From Algoriphagus sp. Y33 (GTDB lineage: Bacteria; Bacteroidota; Bacteroidia; Cytophagales; Cyclobacteriaceae), in NCBI RefSeq assembly GCF_014838715.1, contig NZ_CP061947.1, positions 3,224,001 to 3,288,000 on the forward strand: a DNA stretch of 64,000 bases. Direction: 5' to 3'. Each line of letters starts with the position of its first letter. The first letter of the stretch is position 1. Shown piece after piece: positions 10,417-18,806 of this stretch. The notes beneath the pieces were generated by a model. The model made no database searches. It was not told the DNA's origin and worked only from the letters and a program-made list of their open reading frames with translations. The position numbers and the translations under genes are program-made.

Positions 10417-10730
10417 TTGTATTTCTGTAAACGCTTTAATTTCAAAATTGATATTGCATAAATGAATATATGGCTATCCGCATTTGCATCGACAAACCGA
10501 CTAAGTCCCTGGCTAACCGCATTCAAGTCGCTTCAGCCTACCGTCCTGATACGCAAAGAAATTGAGGCTACCGGCATCGCTGCGGTTATTCATAATTAAC
10601 TACTTGTGCTTATCAACGACAAAGGTATGCTAGAAGTACCAGACCTTAAGATGACACAGCAAAAGCTTTAACAGAATAAAATTTTAACCTAATCTCATAA
10701 ACAACTTTATATCCAGACCGTTAGCATAGT
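10417..10730. other. Divergent intergenic region with an inverted repeat
   Basis: This 314-bp gap lies between the divergent AsmA and DUF805 genes. Perfect 8-bp arms TAACCGCA (10514-10521) and TGCGGTTA (10581-10588) bracket about 60 bp that is GC-richer than its surroundings. This could be a small repeat element or a structured leader of the AsmA transcript. I see no ORF in it that I would call. Confidence 0.4.
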
Positions 10731-11084
10731 ATGTACACTATATTCAAACCGGAAGGACGAATTACCAGAAGAATGTATCTGGTCATGTTTATCATATTTT
10801 ATTTCATAAATATTCTATGTCTGATGTTGATCTGGGACAGTTTCCAGACGCAATCCTGGGCGATTTTCTACGGTGCGGGAGTAGCGCTCATCGCATCGAT
10901 CTGTATTTTACTTGTCCAAGCAATCAAACGACTTCACGACATAGGGTTGGATTGGAAATATGCGCTTTATCTATTGATACCTCCGCCAATCAATTTCATA
11001 GGATTTATCTGGCTGGCTGCACAAAAAGGACAGGATGGAGAAAACAAATACGGACCAAGCCCAAGGAAAACCGATCTCTTTTAA
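10731..11084 (+). CDS. DUF805 family small membrane protein
   Basis: This 117-residue protein has about three membrane helices (residues 17-36, 45-64 and 78-98). The family signatures RLHDIG (about 66-71) and the C-terminal GENKYGPSP are present. The function of DUF805 is unknown; it is common in bacterial inner membranes. The gene is alone on its strand. Its TAA stop (11082-11084) lies inside the left inverted repeat of the short element that follows, so the element sets the C-terminus (KTDLF). The original protein may have ended differently. Confidence 0.85.
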   Translation: MYTIFKPEGRITRRMYLVMFIIFYFINILCLMLIWDSFQTQSWAIFYGAGVALIASICILLVQAIKRLHDIGLDWKYALYLLIPPPINFIGFIWLAAQKGQDGENKYGPSPRKTDLF

Positions 11085-11234
11085 ACCAAAAATATGCATT
11101 AGCAATCCTATTACAGCCATTACATTGCTGTTTTCGACTTCACCATAGCGATGCTATGCCTCAGTCTCCAAACAGTCTGATTTTCTTGCAATTAATATCC
11201 TCACTACGAAACCTAATGCATAATCCGGGTTAAA
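11080..11234. mobile_element. MITE-like element, copy 1
   Basis: This is a non-coding element of about 155 bp. Its ends are inverted repeats: left TTAAACC...TATGCATTAG, right CTAATGCATAATCCGGGTT. The internal blocks TATTACAGCCATTA and TTTTCTTGCAATTAAT are shared with copy 2 at 25512-25637. A middle part is unique to this copy and includes a hairpin CATAGCGATGCTATG near 11145. The left repeat supplies the stop codon of the DUF805 gene. No transposase is encoded, so it would have to be moved in trans or may be an old repeat. Confidence 0.65.
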
Positions 11235-11439
11235 GGTTCTACCACTAATTCAATGGAAGTCAGACAATGAGAATCTGGCCAACAGCTGATTATTCAATAT
11301 GAGAGACCGTCCTTTGGCAATTTTACATGTCTAACAGTGCTTGTTCTCTTGCAATTAAACCAACTAAGAACTATGTTCTCAGTAACTTAAGGGAGTACCC
11401 TTTGAATCCTTGGGAATTAATTTTTAAGGAAAGAGGATT
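11235..11439. other. Intergenic stretch before the glgB hairpin
   Basis: This 205-bp stretch has no gene. CTTGCAATTAA near 11348-11358 echoes an internal block of the adjacent MITE-like element, so it may hold a decayed fragment of another copy. No TAnnTTTG promoter for glgB was found here. Confidence 0.35.
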
Positions 11440-11477
11440 AAAAGCGTCGAGGAAATACATCTTCCTTCGACGCTTTT
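11440..11477 (+). terminator. Strong hairpin just upstream of glgB
   Basis: AAAAGCGTCGAGGAA (11440-11454) pairs with the facing arm 11463-11477, interrupted by one bulged T, with a 7-nt loop. The right arm ends in TTTT. It looks like an intrinsic terminator, yet no gene ends nearby and glgB begins within 7 to 94 bp. It may be an attenuator or leader structure, or the remnant end of a lost upstream gene. Confidence 0.6.
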
Positions 11478-11483
11478 CTGTTA

Positions 11484-13580
11484 TTGCACCTTAGTAAAGG
11501 TGGGAAACTCAAAAGTTTGGGGAATAATCGCCGTCATTTTTTTAACTTCAAATCAGCTAAAAAAAAACAGGTGGAAGATTCACAAAAAATCGCTTTAGTT
11601 CGTCAGGAAACTTGGCTTGCTCAATACGAAACACAAATACTCAGAAGATTTGATCGTTATCAGGAAGCTATTAGAGAAATCGATGATTTCTGTGGAAATA
11701 TTCTCGAATATGCCTCAATCCATAACTATTACGGGATTCATTTTGAACCGTGGAGAAATGGCTGGATTTACAGAGAATGGGCACCGGCAGCCAAGCAACT
11801 CTATTTCTGCGGCGAGTTCAATGATTGGAACCGAAACTCCCATCCCATGAAAAGAACCTCCCGCGGAGACTGGGAGATATTTTTGCCTTTTAAACAATAC
11901 AAAGACAGATTTGTACATGGAAGCAAAGTAAAAGTCCATGTCATTACCGAGAATGGCGCATTGGATAGAATACCTGCGTATATAAGGAGAGTGGTTCAGG
12001 ACGAAGAAACCCACGATGTCTCCGGTCAACTTTGGTTTGCCGGAGATTTTAAGTGGACAGACAGTTCATTTAGCACCCGACAAAGTCTCAAGCAACCGCT
12101 AATCTATGAATGCCATATCGGAATGGCTCAGGAAAAGCTTGGGGTGGGTACTTATAAAGAGTTTGAGGAGCTTACTCTTCCCCGAATCAAAGCTGCAGGA
12201 TATAACACCATCCAGCTTATGGCTGTGATGGAGCATCCTTATTACGGATCGTTCGGCTACCATGTTTCTAATTTCTTTGCTCCCACATCAAGATTTGGCA
12301 CTCCTGAGGAATTGAAGTCTCTGGTAAACAAAGCCCATGAAATGGGAATCGCAGTAGTGATGGATATAGTACATTCCCATGCGATCAAAAATATAAATGA
12401 AGGCCTGAATGAATTTGACGGGAGCGATCACCAATACTTCCATCCCGGAGACAAAGGCTATCATGAAGCTTGGGATTCCAAGGTTTTCGATTATGCCAAG
12501 CGGGAAGTGCAGCAGTTTTTACTTTCCAATATCCGTTATTGGTTGGAAGAATTCCATTTTGATGGCTTTCGCTTCGATGGCGTGACTTCTATCATGTATC
12601 ACCACCATGGTTTATTCATGGATTTTGATTCGGTGGATTTGTACTTTGATCAGAATGTGGATGAAGACGCAATTTTGTATCTACAACTTGCAAACACACT
12701 TATTCATACCTTCAGGCCACAAAGCATGTCCATTGCCGAAGATATGAGCGGCATGCCCGGACTAGCCAGACCGATCGCAGACGGAGGAATAGGATTTGAC
12801 TTCCGTATGGCGATGGGTGTTCCGGACTTTTGGATTAAAACACTCAAACACAAACAAGACGAGGAATGGGATATGTTTGAGCTTTGGCATCAGCTGACCA
12901 ATAGACCGGCTGCCGAGCGATCCATAGGATATGCCGAGAGTCACGACCAAGCCTTAGTCGGTGATCAGACACTTGCATTTCGACTGATGGATAAGGAGAT
13001 GTATTTCTCCATGTCATTGCTTCAGCAAAACCTTATTGTGGATCGCGGAATTGCTCTCCACAAACTGATCAGATTGATCACGCTCACATTAGGTGGGGAG
13101 GGCTATCTGAATTTTATCGGAAATGAATTTGGCCACCCTGACTGGGTAGATTTCCCCAGAGAAGGAAATGACTGGAGCTATCAGCACGCGCGGAGACAAT
13201 GGTCGCTGGTAGATGATCCTCTGTTGCGATACGGTCAGCTAGGAGCTTGGGACAAAGCCATCATCAAACTGGCAAACGACTATCAGCTACTCGCTTCCGC
13301 TCCTGCTGCCCAACTTCATCTTGATCCTGACAAAAAAATCTTGGCGTATGAAAGAGCGGGATTGGTTTTCGTGTTCTCCTTCCATCCCACTGAGTCGTTT
13401 TTTGGATTGCCCATCCATGTGGGAAAAGCAGGGGAATACAGTATCCTGTTGGATTCCGATCAGAAAGAATTCAGCGGCTTCGAGCGTCTGGACCAAACAG
13501 TGAATTATTTTACGGATGAGCATCAGTGTATGCAATTATACCTACCCAACCGTACTGTCTTAGTATTGGAAAGAATCTAA
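11484..13580 (+). CDS. glgB: 1,4-alpha-glucan branching enzyme (GH13)
   Basis: This 698-residue enzyme cuts alpha-1,4-glucan and rejoins it by an alpha-1,6 bond. A CBM48 domain at about residues 80-190 (WAPAAKQLYFCGEFNDW) is followed by a GH13 barrel. The four conserved regions are seen: DIVHSH (294-299), DGFRFDG (360-366, nucleophile D365), acid/base E419 in IAEDMSG, and H487-D488 in AESHD. The FDGVTSIMYHHHG stretch resembles eukaryote-type (GH13_8) branching enzymes. The start is uncertain. The open frame begins at TTG 11484, only 7 bp past a hairpin. GTG 11571 (VEDSQKIALV) is a credible alternative, and there is no ATG before residue 120. No glgA, glgC or glgP is nearby. Confidence 0.9.
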   Translation: MHLSKGGKLKSLGNNRRHFFNFKSAKKKQVEDSQKIALVRQETWLAQYETQILRRFDRYQEAIREIDDFCGNILEYASIHNYYGIHFEPWRNGWIYREWAPAAKQLYFCGEFNDWNRNSHPMKRTSRGDWEIFLPFKQYKDRFVHGSKVKVHVITENGALDRIPAYIRRVVQDEETHDVSGQLWFAGDFKWTDSSFSTRQSLKQPLIYECHIGMAQEKLGVGTYKEFEELTLPRIKAAGYNTIQLMAVMEHPYYGSFGYHVSNFFAPTSRFGTPEELKSLVNKAHEMGIAVVMDIVHSHAIKNINEGLNEFDGSDHQYFHPGDKGYHEAWDSKVFDYAKREVQQFLLSNIRYWLEEFHFDGFRFDGVTSIMYHHHGLFMDFDSVDLYFDQNVDEDAILYLQLANTLIHTFRPQSMSIAEDMSGMPGLARPIADGGIGFDFRMAMGVPDFWIKTLKHKQDEEWDMFELWHQLTNRPAAERSIGYAESHDQALVGDQTLAFRLMDKEMYFSMSLLQQNLIVDRGIALHKLIRLITLTLGGEGYLNFIGNEFGHPDWVDFPREGNDWSYQHARRQWSLVDDPLLRYGQLGAWDKAIIKLANDYQLLASAPAAQLHLDPDKKILAYERAGLVFVFSFHPTESFFGLPIHVGKAGEYSILLDSDQKEFSGFERLDQTVNYFTDEHQCMQLYLPNRTVLVLERI

Positions 13581-13845
13581 CTCTCATTTCCTATATATTT
13601 ACAAAAATCACAGGCTTTCAAGCTACAGAAGCTCAAACCGCTGTTACACCTTGTGCCTTACCTGTATGAAGGAAGCACACCTTCATAAAGTTAACTACAA
13701 CCTATTATTCGATTGAATTTCAATAAACTCATATAGTCTTGAACCGAGCTAGCCACGTGTCTTATATCCCAGTTTGAAAAGTCCAAACTCATGAATTTCT
13801 CTCAAAAGCCAGTCGATATATAAAATCCTAAGATGGTCAAGTCTA
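13581..13845. other. Convergent intergenic region, nothing found
   Basis: The 265 bp between the convergent glgB and GMC oxidoreductase genes hold no ORF I can support, no clear terminator and no repeat. Confidence 0.4.
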
Positions 13846-15537
13846 CTATTTCAAGTTCCCCTTTTTCATTTCACTTACAGCATAATTTACCGCTCTAGCC
13901 GTCAAAGCCATGTATGTAATAGAAGGGTTTTGAGTACCGGTAGAGGTCATACAAGCTCCGTCAGTTACAAAGACATTGGGCGCTGCATGCAACTGATTGA
14001 ATCCATTAAGCAGGGAAGACTTGGGATCTCTGCCCATTCTCACTCCGCCCATCTCATGAATATCGAGGCCTGGAGCTTGTTTGGAATCCCCTCTACGGAT
14101 ATTTACACAACCGGCTTTAGACAGCATTTCTTCCCCCTGTTCGTGAAAATCCTTTAGGATTTTCTCATCATTCTCATCATAGCTCACGTCGATTTGAAGC
14201 AAAGGAATTCCCCACTCATCTTTACGGTCAGGGCTCAATGTCACACGGTTGGTTTCTTTGGGAATAGTCTCCCCCTGCATCATCATATATACAGACCATG
14301 GTCCCGGGGTTGAATTTTTCTCCTTAAACCCTGCTCCAAAAGGCATATCCGGTGAATGACCAAAACCTGCCCTGCCCGCGGAATAAAAAGTCATATACCC
14401 GCGCATAAAATCCATTTCCTGCTTTTTTACATTTCGGAAATTGGGCATCATCACTGCGGTAGGCCTTCTACCGTAATAATATTTGTCTTCAAAGCCCTCA
14501 TAATTTGCATTGACTACCCCACGGTAATTATGAAATGCTATATACTTTCCCAAGACACCAGAATCATTTCCAAGTCCATCAGGAAATCGATTTGAAGTAC
14601 TGTTCAGTAAAATCAAATTAGAGTTCAAGGCCGCAGCATTGATGAAGATTACCGGCGCAAAGTACTCGCTCGTCTCTTTTGAGACCCTATCTACTATTTG
14701 TACACCGGTCACCTTCTCCTTAGTCTCATCATAAATCAAGGAGTGTACCACCGAATCCGGTCTTAAAGTCAGATTTCCTGTCTTTGCCGCAGCGGGTAAA
14801 GTAGAAGAATTCGAACTGAAATATGCGCCAAACGGACACCCGCGATAGCATTGGTGACGTGCCATGCATTGTCCACGGCCCTGATCCAAATGCACTTTTT
14901 TCGGAGAAGTCAAATGTGCGCAGCGCCCAATAATCACATCACGATCATCATAAGCAGCTTTAATCCGCTTTTGGATAGCCTCCTCCACACAGTTCATCTC
15001 CCAGGCTTTCAAAAACTCTCCATCAGGTAACGTTTCCAAACCTTCATAGCTGCCACTTACTCCCACAAAACGCTCAACATGGCTATACCATGGAGCTATG
15101 TCTTCGTATCTAATAGGCCAATCAACAGCAAAACCATCCCTGTCTGGTCCTTCGAAATCATACTTGCTCCAGCGCTGAGTCTGTCTGGCCCAGATCAAAG
15201 ATTTACCGCCTACCTGATATCCCCTAACCCAGTCAAATGGCTTCTCCTGAACATACGGATGCTCCGAATCCTTGACAAAGAAATGCCGGGTATCTTCCTT
15301 GTAAGCATAGCATTTATTGACTACAGGATTCTCAAGTTTATCAGCCCTTGGAATTTGATTTCTATGCTCCATCTCCCAAGGTGCTGAAGTCATGGTAGGA
15401 TAATCTTTCAAATGCTGCACATCACGACCTCTTTCCAACACCAAAGTTTTCATTCCTTTCTCGCAAAGCTCTTTGGCAGCCCATCCTCCGCTGATTCCGG
15501 AGCCTATTACTATAGCATCAAATCGATTTGATTTCAT
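13846..15537 (-). CDS. GMC-family FAD-dependent oxidoreductase
   Basis: This 563-residue flavoprotein has the N-terminal FAD dinucleotide motif AIVIGSGISGG (about residues 9-19), followed by the ADP-binding acidic residue in VLERGRD. A cysteine-rich patch lies at about 220-240 (GQCMARHQCYRGCPFG), as in gluconate/2-keto-gluconate and sugar dehydrogenases of this family. The C-terminal GMC domain ends in GTQNPSITYMALTARAV. It should oxidise a sugar or alcohol. The gluconate-dehydrogenase subunit 3 partner that often accompanies such genes is absent. No Tat motif is seen at the N-terminus, so the location is unclear. CAAACTTA at 15576-15583 may be its minus-strand -7 box. Substrate unknown. Confidence 0.88.
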   Translation of the reverse strand: MKSNRFDAIVIGSGISGGWAAKELCEKGMKTLVLERGRDVQHLKDYPTMTSAPWEMEHRNQIPRADKLENPVVNKCYAYKEDTRHFFVKDSEHPYVQEKPFDWVRGYQVGGKSLIWARQTQRWSKYDFEGPDRDGFAVDWPIRYEDIAPWYSHVERFVGVSGSYEGLETLPDGEFLKAWEMNCVEEAIQKRIKAAYDDRDVIIGRCAHLTSPKKVHLDQGRGQCMARHQCYRGCPFGAYFSSNSSTLPAAAKTGNLTLRPDSVVHSLIYDETKEKVTGVQIVDRVSKETSEYFAPVIFINAAALNSNLILLNSTSNRFPDGLGNDSGVLGKYIAFHNYRGVVNANYEGFEDKYYYGRRPTAVMMPNFRNVKKQEMDFMRGYMTFYSAGRAGFGHSPDMPFGAGFKEKNSTPGPWSVYMMMQGETIPKETNRVTLSPDRKDEWGIPLLQIDVSYDENDEKILKDFHEQGEEMLSKAGCVNIRRGDSKQAPGLDIHEMGGVRMGRDPKSSLLNGFNQLHAAPNVFVTDGACMTSTGTQNPSITYMALTARAVNYAVSEMKKGNLK

Positions 15538-15659
15538 AAGCTGAATCTATTCATTAAACACGCTTAAATAAAAAACAAACTTAAATATTATCCAATTTGT
15601 ATACTTCGGTCTGCATGAATAACTTAGTTTCCAATAGTGTCCCGCTAAACCATCATCCT

Positions 15660-16280
15660 ATGAATACCAACGTTGATTTGTATTTCACAGAAGGCTGCGG
15701 ACGCTGTCCCCTAGGCGGCACTTCTGATTGTAAAGTCAATTTTTGGACAAAAGAATTGCACCTTCTCAGAAAGATCATTCTTGATTGTGGGCTTGTGGAA
15801 GAATCAAAATGGGGAGTGCCTTGCTACACATTTCGGAAAAAAAACGTTCTGGTATTGGCTGCAATGAAGGAGTATTGTACTGTCAGTTTTTTTAAAGGAG
15901 CATTGTTACAGGATGTCCACAATATCCTGAGCAAGCCCGGCGACAATACGCAGGCAGCACGTCTGATCAAGTTCACTACTAGTACAGATATAACACTGTT
16001 GAAAACCATCCTGAAGTCCCATATTTACGAAGCAATTGAAGTAGAAAAAGCCGGCCTGAAAGTAGAATTCATTAAAAATCCAGAGCCTATTCCCGAAGAG
16101 CTCCAAGCAAAGTTAGACGAAAACCACAGTTTCAAAAAAGCTTTTGAGGCCTTGACTCCAGGAAGACAAAGAGGATACATTCTGTATTTTACCGCTCCCA
16201 AGCAAACCCAAACCCGTGTAACAAGGATTGAAAAGTGCACTCCAAAAATCCTAGAAGGTAAAGGATTGAATGACCGCTAG
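15660..16280 (+). CDS. YdeI/OmpD-associated family (DUF1801-type) protein
   Basis: From ATG 15660 this is a 206-residue soluble protein beginning MNTNVDLYF, where family members usually begin. The frame also has ATGs at 15597 and 15615, but those add residues without family resemblance. The DUF1801 part (residues 15-120) shows WGVPCYTFRKKNVLVLAAMKEYCTVSFFKG. The C-terminal half has the YdeI-type helical region ending FEALTPGRQRGYILYF, followed by basic residues. Members are small cytoplasmic proteins of poorly known role, sometimes called iron-chaperone or frataxin-like. The gene diverges from the GMC gene. Confidence 0.82.
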   Translation: MNTNVDLYFTEGCGRCPLGGTSDCKVNFWTKELHLLRKIILDCGLVEESKWGVPCYTFRKKNVLVLAAMKEYCTVSFFKGALLQDVHNILSKPGDNTQAARLIKFTTSTDITLLKTILKSHIYEAIEVEKAGLKVEFIKNPEPIPEELQAKLDENHSFKKAFEALTPGRQRGYILYFTAPKQTQTRVTRIEKCTPKILEGKGLNDR

Positions 16281-16674
16281 TAAGCATGCGTCTCCGGATT
16301 CTCAATTTCTATTGCAGACAGCTGAGCGTTATTGGTTTAATCCAGCTGAAAAAGAATTTTATGATCAAATTTTTTAAGTCCTCATATTGAGGAAAATTGC
16401 TCTCAATTAGTTTGTTAGATTTTTTCTTTTGGCAAATAAAAACAGCAACAAAACCGCTTCTCATTGCATCAAAAAGGCTTTTTTGCCAGTTGATCACATT
16501 CGTCTCCCATGGTATAAAATTTGGATAATCTATAATAACCTCAAGATTAGGAATCATGAAATCGAGCCTGTCGAAGGCGAGACCGAGAGAGATGATTAAC
16601 CGGCTTGCGGGATTCTCCCGATCCGCCGCATCGGACGGGACTGGTTATTTCTATAAAACCTCAATTATAAACAC
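16281..16674. other. Intergenic region with REP-like GC-rich palindromic stretch
   Basis: This 394-bp gap contains a stretch at about 16560-16645 that is much richer in G+C than its surroundings. It starts with GAGCCTGTCGAAGG, a phrase common in dispersed bacterial repeats. It is followed by facing blocks CTCCCGATCCG and CGGACGGGA. An 82-codon minus-strand ORF (16309-16557) is present but shows no family resemblance and is probably chance or a gene relic. Confidence 0.45.
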
Positions 16675-17619
16675 ATGAAAACGAACAGTGAAATTTTAGA
16701 TAAAGAAAATCTTACCAGAATAATAGGCGAATACCCAAGGGAACCAAGCAACCAAACTTCAGGTCCTTATTTATTGGTAAGTGGAGGAATACATGGAAAT
16801 GAAACAAGCGGTGTGCTTGCAATACAGCGGGTATTCCGAAAACTTCAAGAGGACAAGCCTTCATTGAAAGGCAAAATAGTTGGCATCGCGGGAAATATCG
16901 TTGCTTTGAAAAAAGGAGTACGTCTGATCGACAAAGATCTTAACAGAGTCTGTACATTGGCAAATGAAGAACGGTTGAAAGCACAGCAATCATTGGATTT
17001 CCACGAAGCTTCAGAGTTTAACGAATTAATAAAAATCGTGGAAAAACTGGAAAATGAAGAATTCAATTCCGCCTTTCATTTTATGGACTTGCATACCACA
17101 TCTTCTACTACTGCACCGTATATCAGTGTGAATTTACGCGAAAGGAGTTTCGATTTTGCTAAACAGATGCCATTGCCCGTAGTGAAGGGAATAGAAAAAT
17201 ATATCCCGGGGCACTTCGATCACTACCAGACCCTCAAGGGTCACACCGGCTTCACCATGGAGGCGGGACAGCATGACGATCCCAAATCGGTAGACTATCA
17301 CGAAGCTGCGATCTGGATAATTTTGGTGAACACCGGAATGCTGGAAAAATCAGCTATTCCATATGACAACTACTATAAAATGCTGGAAAATGCCTCTCCG
17401 ACTAATGATAATTTCGAGGTGATTTATAGACAAGAAATTGGTGAAGACCATTATTTCAGAATGGATCCGGGCTATGCTAATTTCACTAAAATCAATCAAG
17501 GCCAGCGTTTGGCCACATTGGATGGGGAAACGATTGTATCCCGTTCTAAGGGAAGGGTATTCTTGCCTTTATACCAAAACCAAGGCTCTGACGGTTTTTT
17601 TATAGTGAAGCAGGCATAA
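16675..17619 (+). CDS. Succinylglutamate desuccinylase/aspartoacylase-family zinc hydrolase
   Basis: This 314-residue protein shows the M14-like AstE/AspA zinc site. GGIHGNETSG (about 40-49) provides the histidine and glutamate ligands, and DLHTTSS (about 138-144) the second histidine. DKDLNR is the usual substrate-binding arginine motif, and FTMEAGQHDD carries the catalytic glutamate. Enzymes of this family remove N-acyl groups from amino acids. The exact substrate cannot be read. It is monocistronic and ends before a bidirectional terminator. There is no arginine catabolic (ast) operon around it. Confidence 0.88.
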   Translation: MKTNSEILDKENLTRIIGEYPREPSNQTSGPYLLVSGGIHGNETSGVLAIQRVFRKLQEDKPSLKGKIVGIAGNIVALKKGVRLIDKDLNRVCTLANEERLKAQQSLDFHEASEFNELIKIVEKLENEEFNSAFHFMDLHTTSSTTAPYISVNLRERSFDFAKQMPLPVVKGIEKYIPGHFDHYQTLKGHTGFTMEAGQHDDPKSVDYHEAAIWIILVNTGMLEKSAIPYDNYYKMLENASPTNDNFEVIYRQEIGEDHYFRMDPGYANFTKINQGQRLATLDGETIVSRSKGRVFLPLYQNQGSDGFFIVKQA

Positions 17620-17691
17620 AAAAACATCCTAAATCCAATCCAAATTCCTTCCCTAAGACCAAGTCAGTAAGCTTTCGACATCACGATTAAG

Positions 17692-17725
17692 AAAGGGAAA
17701 AACCTCCATTGGCTTTTCCCTTTTT
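17692..17725. terminator. Bidirectional terminator
   Basis: AAAGGGAAAA (17692-17701) pairs with TTTTCCCTTT (17714-17723) and is flanked by A's on the left and T's on the right. It sits between the convergent aspartoacylase-like gene and the ATP-grasp gene and can serve both. Confidence 0.75.
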
Positions 17726-17744
17726 GATTTCTGCGGCCTTTAGC

Positions 17745-18788
17745 TTACAAATTCAATGTGGCCAAAAAAGCATTGGGAAGTGCTCCGTCATAGTGCTTTT
17801 GATAAGCTACTTTCCGCTCCAGCGCATCGATTATCGCTGATCCAAAATCCACCCCTTCAAGGTCGTGCATCGCATTGATTGCTCCTGGACTATCCAGGTT
17901 CAACTCCATGATTTTATCCCCTACTATATCTATACCGGCCAGAAACATCCCATCCCTGATCAGTTTTGGCCCAACTATCTCACACAGTCTCCTTATATCC
18001 TCGGTTATTTCAGCGTGAACTGCCGCTCCTCCCGTATGTAGATTACTCCGGATATCATTGCTATTGACCCGGTTTACTGCAGCATATTTTCCTTTTACTT
18101 CAAGGATTTTTCCATTCATCATGATCACCCGAATATCACCGTTTTTGGCAGCAGGAAGGTATTCCTGTGCGATTACAAACCCATATCGATTGATAGTTTC
18201 TACCATTTGATTGAGGTTTTTGTCATTATCTACCAAAAAAACATCTTTACCTCCAGAACCTTGAAGTGGCTTCAGTATGATCTTATTTTTCTCTTTTTTG
18301 TAAAACTCCTTGATCTCATCCACATCACGGCTGATGATGGTGCGGGGACGTACGCTCTCCGGAAAATGCTGAAAATACATTTTGTTGAAAGAAGACATCA
18401 GTGAATACGGATCATTCACTACAAGTACACCATTTGCGACGGCTACCTGGCCAAAAACCATTCCTGCTGTCTGCGCCCAAGCCCGCTCCCCAAATTCCTC
18501 ACAGGGATTATTTCTCAGAAAAAGCACATCCAAGTCATCAGAGGAAATATGAATTTTCTCGGATGAAGGACTGTGGAGAGCCTCTATGTATTTTTCCAAA
18601 CTGCGAAACTTTGTAGAAGGTGCTTTGACTGCTATAGCTCCCATTTTGCCATCTTCGAGATAGCAGAGCTCCCCCACGCTGATGATGTAAACCTCATGCT
18701 CCCGACGAATGGCAGCTGATGACAGGAGCGTAGTACTGTATTCTCCTGTTTCGGTTTCTAGCTGATTTACTACAAATCCAATTTTCAT
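17745..18788 (-). CDS. Glutathione-synthetase-like ATP-grasp ligase
   Basis: This 347-residue protein has a GshB-like N-terminal domain (MKIGFVVNQLETETGEYSTTLL). The ATP-grasp fold follows: the lysine in NKIILKPLQGSGGKDVF (about 170-185), then GDIRVIMMNGKILEVKG, and the metal-binding end GIDIVGDKIMELNLDSPGA (about 285-305). Such enzymes join a carboxylate to an amine using ATP. It lies 18 bp downstream of the QEGLA metallopeptidase gene, in one operon. This pairing of a RimK/GshB-type ligase with a DUF1704 peptidase recurs in other bacteria. True glutathione synthesis is unlikely because no GshA-like gene is near. The substrate may be a peptide tag or small molecule. Confidence 0.85.
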   Translation of the reverse strand: MKIGFVVNQLETETGEYSTTLLSSAAIRREHEVYIISVGELCYLEDGKMGAIAVKAPSTKFRSLEKYIEALHSPSSEKIHISSDDLDVLFLRNNPCEEFGERAWAQTAGMVFGQVAVANGVLVVNDPYSLMSSFNKMYFQHFPESVRPRTIISRDVDEIKEFYKKEKNKIILKPLQGSGGKDVFLVDNDKNLNQMVETINRYGFVIAQEYLPAAKNGDIRVIMMNGKILEVKGKYAAVNRVNSNDIRSNLHTGGAAVHAEITEDIRRLCEIVGPKLIRDGMFLAGIDIVGDKIMELNLDSPGAINAMHDLEGVDFGSAIIDALERKVAYQKHYDGALPNAFLATLNL

Positions 18789-18806
18789 TTTAGTGGTAGT
18801 TAGTGG

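Noticed and set aside
10817..11233. 138-codon plus-strand ORF overlapping the DUF805 gene
   Set aside because: It is an alternate frame of a gene with clear DUF805 motifs, and it runs through the MITE-like element.
16309..16557. 82-codon minus-strand ORF in the gap before the aspartoacylase-like gene
   Set aside because: No family resemblance and low-complexity, lysine- and phenylalanine-rich end. It adjoins a repeat-like region, so I treat it as chance or a relic.
17745..18788. Genuine glutathione synthetase GshB
   Set aside because: No GshA-like partner is present, and the operon with the QEGLA peptidase points to another ligase reaction.
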